Shown here piece by piece: positions 42,385-52,260 of a DNA stretch of 64,000 nucleotides. The position numbers were made by a program, and so were the translations under genes. Positions within the stretch are counted from its first letter, which is position 1, and every line of letters starts with the position of its first letter. This DNA comes from Acidobacteriota bacterium (GTDB taxonomy: Bacteria > Acidobacteriota > Blastocatellia > Pyrinomonadales > Pyrinomonadaceae): positions 106,142 to 170,141 of the forward strand of contig JADKEF010000007.1 of the NCBI GenBank assembly GCA_016718135.1, written 5' to 3'. The notes below the pieces were generated by a model that was not told where the DNA came from, searched no databases, and was given only the letters and a program-made list of their open reading frames with translations.

Positions 42385-43674
42385 CTATAGTTTCCTTATC
42401 GCCAGATCGTCGAATGTGATCGTGCCATTTGTCGGGCACGATGCACCCGCACAGCCATCGCGGGTGAAGCGGACGATCACGGCTTCGCTGGCGGCCGGTG
42501 CGGTAAATTTGACTGAAAATGGTGCCCACGCTGGTGCTATGGGGAGTCCGTCCGTTCGGGCGATCGAACTGGTCGTCGCCGCGTCCGCGACCTCCCAACG
42601 GAGCGATGAAGCAGTCTTTACATCGCTGCGATAAAACCCGGAGAGTTCATATGTCGCTCCCGGTTCGGTCAAAACCATTTGCGAAACCGTGCGAAACGCA
42701 GCGGTCTCGAAGCTATTAAAGACAACGACCAGTGCGTACTTTCCACCATGCACCTGATTTTCGTTCAACCCTACCTGCGGCGAACCGCCGTCGGCGATCT
42801 GCCATGTGAACAGAGGTGCCTCACGCATCTTGACCTCGCTCTCAAATCCTCCGTTCGCAATCTTGCCTGATGCCGGAGCCTCGCCACCGCTGATCGCGGC
42901 ATACACGTGGGAAGCGAGTGCAAATCTTTTCGCCGCTGTCAGATCGGCGGCGAGCTTCTCGGTCGTTTGCTTATACTTTCCTTGTTTACCCTCGGCAGAG
43001 ATCCGGGACCATGCCTCCACCGCGTCGTCGAAACGCTCGGCTTTGATGAGGGCGACCTGTAGGGCCGCGTTTGTCGCGTCGCTCTCGCCGAGCTCAACAA
43101 GAGCCTTTCGCACATCGCCGTCGAAGATCTGCAATGCCGTCACGGCGGCAGATGCGGCGTATTCGGGATTGGCCGCCGCCGCCTTTGCCATCAATGTAAA
43201 TCCCTCGCCGGTCGAGCCCTGGCGGACGAGAAAATTGCCGTACGCCCATTGGACAGCGGCGTAGTTCGGGGCGAGTTCGAGCGAGCGTTTGAATGCGGCC
43301 TCGGCTCCGGCAGTGTCGCCATTCAGGTTCCGCGAACGGGCGAGGCCGAGCCAGAGTAGGTAGTTATTTGGCGATGCGGTTGTTGCCTCGGCATACTCCC
43401 GCATCGAGCGGTCGAGGTCGTTCATGTCGAACGTCCGCTCGAATGTCACCGCCGCCGCCAGCCTCACCGAAGGATCGCCCGGAGCGACCTCGGTCAGCCA
43501 ATTTGCCACCATCGGCGACTCGGGCTGTGTGCGGTCAAATGTCGGAGCGACGCCGTTGGCGAAATGCCATTTCGCTGAGAAGTAAGTCAACGTGAGACAC
43601 GCCACCGCTATCACGACGATGATGACGCGTGACGGTGTGCTGTCCAGCTTGATAATTTTCAGCGAATTCTCCAT
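42385..43674 (-). CDS. Membrane-anchored TPR protein with C-terminal CBM-like domain
   Basis: 429 residues. A membrane anchor lies at about 15-40 (RVIIVVIAVACLTLTYFSA). TPR repeats span about 60-230 (for example NNYLLWLGLARSRNLNGDTAGAE). From about residue 265 a jelly-roll domain starts with NGGFESEVKMREAP and ends ITFDDLAIRKL, of CBM4_9-like style. Proteins of this layout occur beside Wzy-type ligases and may hold the glycan. It sits between the ligase and the WecA fusion, each with a gap of two bases or less. Confidence 0.8.
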   Translation of the reverse strand: MENSLKIIKLDSTPSRVIIVVIAVACLTLTYFSAKWHFANGVAPTFDRTQPESPMVANWLTEVAPGDPSVRLAAAVTFERTFDMNDLDRSMREYAEATTASPNNYLLWLGLARSRNLNGDTAGAEAAFKRSLELAPNYAAVQWAYGNFLVRQGSTGEGFTLMAKAAAANPEYAASAAVTALQIFDGDVRKALVELGESDATNAALQVALIKAERFDDAVEAWSRISAEGKQGKYKQTTEKLAADLTAAKRFALASHVYAAISGGEAPASGKIANGGFESEVKMREAPLFTWQIADGGSPQVGLNENQVHGGKYALVVVFNSFETAAFRTVSQMVLTEPGATYELSGFYRSDVKTASSLRWEVADAATTSSIARTDGLPIAPAWAPFSVKFTAPAASEAVIVRFTRDGCAGASCPTNGTITFDDLAIRKL

Positions 43675-43675
43675 T

Positions 43676-45477
43676 TTACATGAGCTCGATGGGCTCGATC
43701 TTTAGCTGAGCGCGTTTAAGCGTGACATTCGCCTCATGGCTGACCTCGCGGATGTGCTTGAGCCGCTCGGGCGGCAAGTCGCGGATCGAAATGACGATCT
43801 CGACGACGTCTTTTTCGATGCAGATATCCGCGATCGAACCGTTACCGTCATAAACGGTGAGGCCGTGGATCTGCTTGTCTTTCTTGACCGGATCGTCATC
43901 GATAAAGCCGATCGGCTGCAGGTTCCACTCGGGGTTGTTGTTCAGCTCACGCAGAACCATCTCGCCACCGTCGCCGGCACCGTAGATCAAAACCTTGTTG
44001 CCATCAGCACCGGCGGGAAGCGGCAGCATCTGGCGAATCACTCGAAACGCGATCCGGCTACCCACAACCGCGAGCAGCAATAAAATGCCATCGAGCAGCA
44101 ACACCGTTCGCGAAAACCCTTCGAATCGATAGAGCACAAGTATCGCGAGTACGCTCAGTATCGAGCCGAGTGCGACGCCTTTGATATACGTGATGACGTC
44201 GCCGATGCTCGTGTACCGCCACAGTCCGCGATATACGCCGACAGCGAGGAATGCCGCGAGCTTGATCAGAACAAGGATCGGAACGGTCTTGAGAAACAGC
44301 TCGTAGTTTTTCTCGTACTCGAACATCCGGTACATCGCAAATGCCGAGTAATATGCCAGCGTGATCAGGAACGCGTCGAGAAATACCTCAAAGATACGGC
44401 GTTTGTACGAGACATTGAGCAGGAATGCGAATGCCGCGTTTTCCTTTACGGCTTGCTCTTCTTCCTCGCCCTCGTAGACCTTAACCTTGGACAGATAGAC
44501 GCCGACGATGACAAGCACGAGCGTGAAAAAACCGATCAGGGCAAAGCTCTTCGACGCCTCGATGCGACCAACGAATAAGGCCAAGGCTCCGGCGACGATG
44601 GCGAAAAGATACAGCATCAAAACGGCCGTCCGCTCCGACAAACCGAGTGCAACGAGCCGATGCGAGGTGTGGTCACGCCCGCCCTGCGACGCCTTGCGGC
44701 CCCACATTTTCCGCAGGACCGTTACAAATGTCGTGTCAAAGATCGGCACAAACAGGATCAGCACGGGCACCGCCAGCACCGCTACCACGCCACGAGAACG
44801 CCCACCGACCTGATTGAGCAAGACTGAGCCTGACAGCAGAAAGCCGATAAACATCGACCCGCAATCGCCCATGAAGATCGACGCGGGATTGAAGTTAAAG
44901 ACCAGGAATCCGATCAACGCACCGATCAGTGCAGAGGCGAGAAGAAGCTCGTTGGTAAGGCCGTTCGTAGCGAAATTGAGTGCGAGCGAGAGCCCCGCGA
45001 TCGCTGATATCCCGGCCGCGAGGCCGTCCATGTTGTCGAGCAGATTGATCGCGTTCGTAATGCCGATCACCCAAAAGACCGTGATCCAGATATCGACGAT
45101 CTCATAGCCCGTCAGCGGCAGTTTGAGCCCCGAAATGATGAGAATTCCCGCCCCGATGAGCTGTCCGATCAGCTTCTGATAGGGCCGGACGTTGATCAGA
45201 TCGTCGACGAGGCCGACGAGAAAAGAAACGAGCTCGCCCCGAATACGATGAGCGATTCGCGAGTCGGCGGCACAAACGCAAAATACGCGATCGCCGTCGC
45301 AATAAATATCCCAACCCCGCCAAGCATCGCCGTCGGCCGCTTGTGCCAGCGATCGGTCTTCGGCTTTGCCACATACCCAAATCGATGTGCAAAAGCACGC
45401 ACGCCAAGCGTACTAACCACCGCGAAAACCATCGCGGCCGCCCCGACAAATATTGGATTGGTTGTTAGTCCTTCCAT
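43676..45477 (-). pseudogene. WecA/MraY-type GlcNAc-1-P transferase fused to FlaA1-like N-terminal region; one-base frameshift
   Basis: Restoring one base gives about 600 residues. Part 1 (1 to ~320): PNPT-family transferase that loads a sugar-1-P on undecaprenyl phosphate, with KPKTDRWHKRPTAMLGGVG, GLVDDLINVRPYQKLIG, ITNAINLLDNMDGLAAG and NFNPASIFMGDCGSMF, and HTSHRLVALG. Part 2: four membrane helices and a Rossmann CoA/NAD-binding domain (KVLIYGAGDGGEMVLREL), as in the N-terminal half of FlaA1/PglF-like dehydratases, but the catalytic SDR half is absent. At 45221-45224 a T4 run (minus strand) needs a fifth T to join SSFL to FLVGLVDD. Sequencing error, real mutation or frameshifting cannot be told apart. 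ATG at 45477. Confidence 0.8.
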
Positions 45478-45672
45478 CAAAGTAGAACAGACCGCCCGGT
45501 CTGTTCATCACCTGTCGCGTGAGAGCCGCCGATCAAAGGCGATCGGCTACAAAGCTCATGCGTTCATACCCTAATCGCTCGATTATCGCAAAAATTCAGC
45601 CAATTTTCTCGGATGGTAGTAATTTATTGCGGAAGCGGCAGCATAGCCGCGAATGAACGGTGGCTCAAACTC
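45478..45672. other. Intergenic region before the WecA fusion
   Basis: The gap between genes runs 45478-45921. This first part precedes the WecA fusion start on the minus strand and should hold a promoter or internal transcript sequence. I see no gene. The remainder is taken up by the composite palindromic element. Confidence 0.5.
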
Positions 45673-45892
45673 AGGCGGCGTCAGCCGCCTGTCCGCGTTT
45701 CGCGGCACATGGCCACGTCCTTAGGGCGTGGTTCGCATCGGCCCAAATTTTTTAGCCCGTTTCAACGAGCTTACCACGCACGGCTTTAGCCATCGGGTGC
45801 TAAAGAGCGCAAAAAAGGACGTTAAAACGCCCTCGCAGTGTCCGCCGCAACCTGACCACGCCGTAAACGACGTGGCTATGTGCCCTTCGGGG
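45673..45892. repeat. Composite palindromic element, copy B, with terminal inverted repeats
   Basis: Aligns end to end with copy A (20790-20979 read on the minus strand): CGCGGCACATGGCCACGTCC ... GGACGTTAAAACGCCCTCG ... GACGTGGCTATGTGCCC. An extra hairpin (AGGCGGC/GCCGCCT, 45673-45690) precedes it. Several stems differ from copy A by paired changes, for example CCCCG/CGGGG in A against CCACG/CGTGG in B. It splits the polysaccharide cluster between the WecA fusion and an unrelated small gene. Confidence 0.85.
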
Positions 45893-45921
45893 AAGCCCCG
45901 TGAAGGAGGCTGATAAATGGG

Positions 45922-46527
45922 CTAAGGTAAGTAAAGAATCGGAGGCAACGGATCTTCGGTAACGAAAACCATGCGGCCCGTTTCGGGGTCTTTGCGACTC
46001 ACCCGGCCTCGAGTCCAGACGGTGTTGTCCGTGAATCCGACTTGGCGTATGTCGAGAATCACCTTTTCAATGTCGTCTAAGCCCTGCTCCCGAGCAATTT
46101 TCGTCGAAAGATCAATCATTGGTGGTGGCGGAGCAAGCGTAATACGGTCTCCCGCTTGGACTACCTTGATGGCCGAATGTCGGAGTTCGACAGTTACCAC
46201 GATACCGGCTGTTTCCGCGGAGGCCACTTTAGCTCCGTAGACCGGCTCCCTGAGCATCAGGTTGATCCACAACAGGTTGATATCCTTACCCGAGGTATTG
46301 GTGATCTCCAAACTAATTCTGCGCAGCCAATCCGGCCCTGCTTGTGCCTGTCTGTTCACCATCGGCTTGCCATCGAGGTTAACCACTACCTCAACAGGTG
46401 TGTTTGGGTAAACAAACTTTGCTGGTTGCTCTACGCTTCGGAGTTTATCCTGTGCAACACCTGTGACGCATGCGCAAATAAATACGAACACGAGAGTCGC
46501 CCCTTTTGTAACAATTGTCCTTTTCAT
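45922..46527 (-). CDS. Secreted protein of unknown function
   Basis: Not recognised. 201 residues: a signal peptide (MKRTIVTKGATLVFVFICACVTGVAQ) and a beta-rich domain with EVVVNLDGKPMVNRQAQAG and RRISLEITNTSGKDINLLWI. It breaks the run of glycan genes and is flanked by the composite palindromic element. Its codon use is more even than its neighbours (for example more TTG and CTA), hinting it may be a later insertion. Confidence 0.6.
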   Translation of the reverse strand: MKRTIVTKGATLVFVFICACVTGVAQDKLRSVEQPAKFVYPNTPVEVVVNLDGKPMVNRQAQAGPDWLRRISLEITNTSGKDINLLWINLMLREPVYGAKVASAETAGIVVTVELRHSAIKVVQAGDRITLAPPPPMIDLSTKIAREQGLDDIEKVILDIRQVGFTDNTVWTRGRVSRKDPETGRMVFVTEDPLPPILYLP

Positions 46528-46593
46528 CGGCTACTCGCACAGTATACTCAACCGAAAACCGTGTCAACTAGTTTCTGAACCCCGATGGGAAAC

Positions 46594-47798
46594 CTATTTC
46601 CCCTTAGCGTTGAATGCGTTAATCTGGGCGGCTTTCCTTTCCAACAACATCTGATAAATCTCCGAAATATCCGCGACCATTTTTTCGGTGCGGAAATTGG
46701 GGTCGACGTGTTTGCGGCCGTTTTGGCCTAGTTTGTGGCGGAGGTCTTCGTCTTCCAGGAGATGAGCGATGCGGTCGGCGAGGCCGACGTTGTCGAAGGC
46801 TTTGACGAGGTAGCCGGTGTAGTCGTTGATGACGACCTCGGGGCTCCGTCGATGTCGAAGGAGACGCAGGGTTTGCCCATCGCGAGCGACTGGGGCAGGA
46901 CGCGGGCGAGGCCTTCGCGAAGGCTGGTGTGGACGACGACGTCCATCGCGGAGATCATCTCGGGGATGCGTTCGCGGGGTATGAGGCCGGCGAAGACGAA
47001 ATTGTCGAGAATGCCATAGCCGCGAGCACGTTCCTGCAGACGTTCGAGCAGAACGCCATCGCCGATGAGAAAAAAGCGGACGTTTGGCACGCGTTTGACG
47101 ATCTCGGGTGCGGCGTCCATCAGTTCGTCGTGGCCCTTAAGTGGAAATAGCCGGGCGATCTTGCCAACGACCGGGGCGTCGCGCGGGATGCCGAACTCCT
47201 CTTTGACCTTATCGGCATCAAACTTTGCGTTGAGGAACCAATCCAGTTCCATTCCGCTGTAGATGGTTCGATATCGCTCGGGTTCAGCGATGCCAGCTGC
47301 GAGGGCTTTTTTGACGATGATCTCGGAAACGCTGATGTAAAAATCAGTGACGGGAGCGCAGATCTTTTTTGCGAGCCACCAGGCACGATTGACGAGCCAC
47401 GGCTGGTAATCGTGAAAGACGAGGCTGTGCAGCGTGTGGACAATGATCGGCGTCCCGGCGAGCCAAGCCGCGAGACGGCCGAGCACACCAGCCTTTGACG
47501 AGTGTGTGTGGACGATGTGGTAACGGCCTTTTTTGATCAGCTTATAGAGCTTCCAAAAGGCGATGAGGTCCGAAAACGGATTGATCGAACGGCCCATCTC
47601 GGGCAGGACAATCAGATTGGTCGTCGCACGAGCCTGAGTAAGCAGCTCGCCTTCTTTGCCTTTGTCGATGCCGGATATGAAATCAACCTCATACTCAGGC
47701 ATCGCATCGAGCCCGACGACGGACAGCAACGTATTCTCCTGCGCCCCGCCGACGATCATGCGGGTGATGATGTGGAGGACGCGGGTTGGTTTAGACAT
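46594..47798 (-). pseudogene. GT4-family glycosyltransferase; one-base frameshift near its end
   Basis: Restored length about 401 residues. The N-terminal half (HIITRMIVGGAQENTLLSVVG; HTHSSKAGVLGRLAA) and C-terminal half (VVGKIARLFPLKGHDELMDA; LREGLARVLPQSLAMGKPC) are typical GT4 transferases. After FDIDGAP the frame shifts: at about 46848 one G is missing, and adding it gives EVVINDYTGYLVKAFDN and a normal end at 46594. Without the base the protein ends at 46728 in unrelated serine/threonine-rich residues. It overlaps the upstream methyltransferase by eight bases. Confidence 0.82.
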
Positions 47799-48453
47799 TT
47801 GCTACGACAAGATAATCGCGGTCGAGGTGGATGAACTCAAAATCAGTAACGCCTGACTTACCGAGGATGTCGCGGACCTGGGCTTCGGTGTAGAGGAAGA
47901 GCGGTGTTCCTTTCATCCAGAAGCGGAAGCGACGGAGCGGTATTCGCCATTCGACTGCCTTTGGGAAACTCATGATGAGTTTTCCTTTGGTCAGTTCGCG
48001 CATGGCGGTAATGATCGGGACCGGATGCTCGACGTAATCGAAGAAGCCGTTGCCGGTGCAAGCGTCAAAAGGACCTTCGGCAGGGTCGATGTCATTTGGA
48101 AACAGGCCGACTACGAACTCACATTTCTCACCTACATTGGCCTCGACGGCGAGCTTTTCCGCAATGTCGATCATGCCCTTTGCAAAATCGATCCCGACGA
48201 CCTTTTCGGCGCCTTCGAGTGCGTACGCAATACAAAACCTACCCGAACCGCAGCCGACATCGAGGATCTTTTTGCCCTCGAATGGGCGTAGTTTCTCGAC
48301 ATTAAGCTCTAGGCGTTTTTGCACGACGCCGCGCCAATAGTTATCGACAAACGCCGCAAACGGGCCTTTCTTCGTCTCGTATATCGCGTCAAAACGCTCT
48401 GCGTCATCGTGAAAATGATCGCGTACCTTGTCTTCAACAGTTGGAGTAGCCAT
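47791..48453 (-). CDS. Class I SAM-dependent methyltransferase
   Basis: 220 residues. The SAM-binding block is KKILDVGCGSGRFCIAYALEG (motif I at about 65), with VVGIDFAKGMIDIAEKLA as motif II. The acceptor is likely a sugar of the surface glycan, judged only from context. It overlaps the following GT4 gene by eight bases. A CGCAGAG-class hairpin separates it from the deacetylase gene upstream. Confidence 0.75.
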   Translation of the reverse strand: MATPTVEDKVRDHFHDDAERFDAIYETKKGPFAAFVDNYWRGVVQKRLELNVEKLRPFEGKKILDVGCGSGRFCIAYALEGAEKVVGIDFAKGMIDIAEKLAVEANVGEKCEFVVGLFPNDIDPAEGPFDACTGNGFFDYVEHPVPIITAMRELTKGKLIMSFPKAVEWRIPLRRFRFWMKGTPLFLYTEAQVRDILGKSGVTDFEFIHLDRDYLVVANV

Positions 48454-48466
48454 AAACTCTATATTC

Positions 48467-48539
48467 TAACGCAGAGAACGCAAAGATCGCAGAGAAAGCA
48501 GGCAAATAACCCTCTGCGTCCTCAGCGGTCTCTGCGTTA
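48467..48539. repeat. Micro-repeat hairpin (CGCAGAG class), copy 3
   Basis: Two 28-base arms, 48467-48494 and 48512-48539, pair imperfectly across a 17-base loop. Units TAACGCAGA-GAACGCAAA-GATCGCAGA repeat at a 9-base period. It lies between two genes of the minus-strand cluster. Confidence 0.8.
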
Positions 48540-48547
48540 GATCGAAA

Positions 48548-49378
48548 CTAACTTATCCCCAAAACCTCGCCCATGGGGGCCATCTTAAAATCTTTCAGCA
48601 GCTTTTTCAGCCGCCGCTCGGTCGCACCGAGGTTGAAATAATGCGTCAGGGCGATCCGACGCGGCACGTCGATCCGCGGGTGGTCCGGGTCGAGTTCCCA
48701 CGGGTGCAGGTAAAATGTGACCGGCTGGCCCTCACGGTTGACGGCCTTGATCGCCTGTTTGGTTACCTGATAGGGATAAATTCGAAAATAAGCCCCGCCC
48801 GAGATCGGCATCGTAAAGCCCGGCAATTTCAACGTCGAGATAGGGAATTCGACGAACTCAAATTTCTCACGCTTGATCGTATACGGAAAACGCGGTGCGT
48901 CAGCGATGCCGTAGCGGTAATTCAGCACGGGGAAGATACTTGAATCGTATTTGATGCCGAGCTCTCCGAGAATATCGAGAGCCCAGAGCGAGTCCTTCGT
49001 GATCGAAAAGAACGGAGCACGATGTCCGAGAACCTTTTTGCCAGTCAGATCCTCAAGAAACCCGATCGCCCGCGTCAATTCTTCCTGAAATAGGGACGGC
49101 TCCTGCTTATAGATCAACGTATGCGAAAACCCGTGTGTCCCGATCTCATGCCCCTCGGCCTCGATGCGTTTGACGATCTCGGGATGCTTTTCGGCGACGT
49201 AACCGAGCATGAAGAACGTCGCCTTTGCACCTCCATCGTCGAGGATCTTCAAGAGTTTATCACCGACCATCTCAATGCGATCCTCGTACTTGTCCCAATC
49301 CGAATACGGGATCTCGATGCCTTGATACCAGTCCTCAAAGTCGATCGTCAGTGCATTTGTGATCGGCGAATTGCCCAT
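48548..49378 (-). CDS. XrtA-type polysaccharide deacetylase (NodB + DUF3473)
   Basis: 276 residues from the ATG at 49378, which gives the usual opening ALTIDFEDWYQG. NodB motifs follow: TFFMLGYVAEKHPEI, HEIGTHGFSHTL and LGHRAPFFSIT. The C-terminal DUF3473 part contains GGAYFRIYPY and FYLHPWELDPDHPR. This two-domain form is typical of exosortase-A glycan clusters, where it removes acetyl groups. No exosortase gene lies in the window. An upstream ATG (49444) would add 22 residues unlike the family. Confidence 0.85.
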   Translation of the reverse strand: MGNSPITNALTIDFEDWYQGIEIPYSDWDKYEDRIEMVGDKLLKILDDGGAKATFFMLGYVAEKHPEIVKRIEAEGHEIGTHGFSHTLIYKQEPSLFQEELTRAIGFLEDLTGKKVLGHRAPFFSITKDSLWALDILGELGIKYDSSIFPVLNYRYGIADAPRFPYTIKREKFEFVEFPISTLKLPGFTMPISGGAYFRIYPYQVTKQAIKAVNREGQPVTFYLHPWELDPDHPRIDVPRRIALTHYFNLGATERRLKKLLKDFKMAPMGEVLGIS

Positions 49379-49525
49379 ACATTTGGGATGGTAACCGACG
49401 GAAGCACGGCGAACCGAGTCTTTCATCGGTCGGCTGCACAGCATGCGATCGTGCGGGATGATCGCTGCCGGTTACCAAAGTCAAAACAGCAGTTTATCAC
49501 TGTGGCGAGCGAAGAGACCACCCGC

Positions 49526-50365
49526 TTACGCATGTGGTTCTGCCTTAAACCCAACTGCCGTCCAAAATGAGGTGGTGCTGAAAGTGATATTCTTCAGTCC
49601 GCAACGCTCCATCATTGCTGTGATCTCGGACTTGGAAAACCGCTGTTCGAGACGCGTGCCGAAGCGGTCGAGGGCGTCGTTTCTCATTACGTAAAAGCTG
49701 TTGTGGCGGTATTGCGAGAGTGGAAAGCTTTCAACGTTCATGCCTAGCTTTTCGAGCAGGAAGGCGGTGCGGGCGAGCGGCCAATAGAGCAGGATCGCAA
49801 AGATCTGACTGATCACGTATCGCGGGCCGTGCGGCATTCGGCAGACGGCGGCGCGGATGGCGTTGCTCATCCGCCAGATCAGACGGAACCACGCCGGGCG
49901 GTTGTCGAAGCTGTAGTAGAGATAGACGAGGAACGGCGCGCCGGGTTTGAGCTTTGCAATGCAGGCACGCATTCCGGCCTCGGTGTCGGGGATGTGATGC
50001 AGGACGCCTAGGCTGTAGCCAAAGTCGCAACTCGCGTCATCGAGCGGAATGTTGTCAGCACCCGCTTGGGCGAACTCGACATTTTCGGCACTCGCAAGAT
50101 TTCGTTTTGCGACTGCGAGTGCGTCTTCGCTTGGATCAAATAGATGGAGCTTCCCGACACGCGGTGCGACGAGCCTTGCCCAGCGTCCGCTGCCGCAACC
50201 GAGATCGAATCCGACAGCATTTCCCGGCAACTTTTCCCACGGGAAGATACTGAAATAATTGTCGAACATCCGGCCGAGTTCTTCCTCGGTCAGAGCCGTC
50301 TGATCGAATCGCGACCACTCGTCGCCAAATCCGGCAACAACTTCGTTGTCGATATTTGCGGTCAT
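49526..50365 (-). CDS. Class I SAM-dependent methyltransferase
   Basis: 279 residues. Motif I is AVGFDLGCGSGRWARLVAPRV, and LHLFDPSEDALAVAKRNLA and SLGVLHHIPDTEAGM follow as usual. The C-terminal part (about 170-270) has extra hydrophobic helices (ISQIFAILLYWPLARTAFLL) that may anchor it at the membrane. The start at 50365 overlaps the stop of asnB by four bases (ATGA). Acceptor unknown; context suggests a glycan. Confidence 0.75.
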   Translation of the reverse strand: MTANIDNEVVAGFGDEWSRFDQTALTEEELGRMFDNYFSIFPWEKLPGNAVGFDLGCGSGRWARLVAPRVGKLHLFDPSEDALAVAKRNLASAENVEFAQAGADNIPLDDASCDFGYSLGVLHHIPDTEAGMRACIAKLKPGAPFLVYLYYSFDNRPAWFRLIWRMSNAIRAAVCRMPHGPRYVISQIFAILLYWPLARTAFLLEKLGMNVESFPLSQYRHNSFYVMRNDALDRFGTRLEQRFSKSEITAMMERCGLKNITFSTTSFWTAVGFKAEPHA

Positions 50366-52251
50366 TGTGGGTCGATAAATCGCTGGAACCAAAGCTCAAG
50401 CATTAGCAGCGACCAGATCTGGAATGCGTGGTCAAATTTGCCGCTTGTGTGTTCGTCGACGTATTTCTGCATCATTTCCGGTTTGACGATGCCGCGTTTT
50501 AGGGACTTCTCGGAGAGCAAAACGCCGCGAACAAAATCTTTCATCTCTCCGCGAAACCAATTGCCGACAGGCACGCCGAAGCCCATTTTACGGCGGTAGA
50601 TGACCTCGCTTGGAACAAGCTTCGCCGCAACTTTCTTTAATAAATACTTGTTGCGAAACTTGTTCATCTTTAGACTCTCGGGCAGGCTGGCGGCGAACTC
50701 GATCAGCTTGTGATCGAGAAACGGCGAGCGTGCCTCGAGCGAATTTGCCATCGACGCGATATCGACCTTGACGAGCAGATCGTTTGGCAAATAGGTCATC
50801 TGGTCGGTCAAGAGCGTCGCATCGAGAACGCCAAGGCCTTTTGCTCGATCGAACCATTGATCGAGGACGTGAGAGGCACTTGCTCCATTGATTGACTGTG
50901 CGAATTCAGCCGTATAAAGACCGGGTTTTAGGGCCGGTTTGAAGTTGGACATCCAGCGGAAATACCGGGCCTTGACCTCTTCGTTGGCCGAAGTAAAGAA
51001 ACGCTGCACATCACGAACACGCGTCTTTTTGAGCTCTGATGTCGGCAGCAGATTGATCGGCCCTTCGATAAAGAGTTTCCGCAAAGGCTTAGGCAGACTG
51101 CGGTAAAGGTCAGCAACCTCCATTGCCATATAGCGTTCGTATCCCGCGAAACTTTCGTCTCCGCCATCGCCGTTAAGGGCGACGGTGACGTGTTTGCGTG
51201 TCTCTTTTGAAACGTAATAGGTCGGGATGGCGCTCGGATCGGCGTAGGGTTCGCCGTAGTGTTCGACGATGGTCGGCAGCACCTCGAGGGCGTTCGGACG
51301 GACGACGAATTCGTTGTATTCGGCACCGACGTGTTCGGCGACGCGTTTGGCGTATTTGAGCTCGCTAAAATCCTGCTCTTCAAAGCCGATGGAAAATGTT
51401 TTCACCGGCGTAGAGCTTTCCTGAGCCATTAGGGCAACAACCGCTGACGAATCGACACCGCCCGATAGGAACGCACCGAGCGGCACTTCGGAGATCATGC
51501 GGAGCTTTGTCGATTCGCGCAGGATGCGGGTCGTTTCCTCGATCGCCTCAGCCTCGCTGATCTTTATCTTCTTTGAGAAATCAGGCAGCCAATATCGCTT
51601 CGTCTCGATCTTTCCGTCCTTCCATTTCAGCCAATGGCCGGGTTCGAGTTTGCGGATCGCTTTGAACGCCGTCTGCGGTGCGGGTACGCAGAGGAACGAC
51701 ATGTAGCTGTCGATCGCCGTATTGTCGACCTCGCGTGAGACTGAGGGATGCTTAAGAACGGCCGAGAACTCTGAACCGAAGATTAGGTCGCCATTCGGCT
51801 GATGCGAAAAGAGTATCGGCTTTTTGCCGACGCGGTCGCGAGCGAGGAAAAGCGATCTGTCTTGCGTGTCCCAGATCGCGATCGCGAACATTCCGCGAAG
51901 GTGTTCGAGTCCGTCAGCACCGTACTTGTCGTACAAATGAAGCACGACCTCGGTGTCTGACTTGGTGTAGAAGGTGTGGCCTTGCTCTTCGAGTTCGGCC
52001 CGTAGCGTCTGGTAATTATATATCTCGCCGTTAAAGACGATAGCCTTTGTTTTATCGGCGTTGTAGATCGGCTGCTGGCCGCTCGCGAGGTCGATGATCG
52101 ATAGGCGACGCATCGCGAGGCCGACGTTTTGATGGACATAAAAGCCATCCTCGTCTGGTCCGCGGTGAATGATGGCGTGGTTCATCGAGGCAAGCAGAGC
52201 TTGGTTAGCTGCATCGCCGTTTGCATTTACAAATCCTGTGATTCCGCACAT
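50362..52251 (-). CDS. asnB: Asparagine synthase (glutamine-hydrolysing), XrtA-cluster type
   Basis: 629 residues. The N-terminal glutaminase begins with the catalytic Cys2 (MCGITGFVN) and has HRGPDEDGFYVHQN. The synthase half has the ATP loop AFLSGGVDSSAVVALMAQ. In exosortase/EPS clusters this enzyme type is thought to amidate a sugar acid or peptide linked to the glycan rather than make free asparagine. It is followed by a methyltransferase with a four-base overlap and preceded by a membrane protein with a gap of nine bases. Confidence 0.88.
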   Translation of the reverse strand: MCGITGFVNANGDAANQALLASMNHAIIHRGPDEDGFYVHQNVGLAMRRLSIIDLASGQQPIYNADKTKAIVFNGEIYNYQTLRAELEEQGHTFYTKSDTEVVLHLYDKYGADGLEHLRGMFAIAIWDTQDRSLFLARDRVGKKPILFSHQPNGDLIFGSEFSAVLKHPSVSREVDNTAIDSYMSFLCVPAPQTAFKAIRKLEPGHWLKWKDGKIETKRYWLPDFSKKIKISEAEAIEETTRILRESTKLRMISEVPLGAFLSGGVDSSAVVALMAQESSTPVKTFSIGFEEQDFSELKYAKRVAEHVGAEYNEFVVRPNALEVLPTIVEHYGEPYADPSAIPTYYVSKETRKHVTVALNGDGGDESFAGYERYMAMEVADLYRSLPKPLRKLFIEGPINLLPTSELKKTRVRDVQRFFTSANEEVKARYFRWMSNFKPALKPGLYTAEFAQSINGASASHVLDQWFDRAKGLGVLDATLLTDQMTYLPNDLLVKVDIASMANSLEARSPFLDHKLIEFAASLPESLKMNKFRNKYLLKKVAAKLVPSEVIYRRKMGFGVPVGNWFRGEMKDFVRGVLLSEKSLKRGIVKPEMMQKYVDEHTSGKFDHAFQIWSLLMLELWFQRFIDPQ

Positions 52252-52260
52252 TGGTTGAAA

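Noticed and set aside
45221..45224. Programmed -1 frameshifting in the WecA fusion
   Set aside because: The zero-frame codons at the site do not form the usual X-XXY-YYZ slippery heptamer, and two other genes in the cluster show similar one-base losses, which fits error or mutation better. Not excluded.
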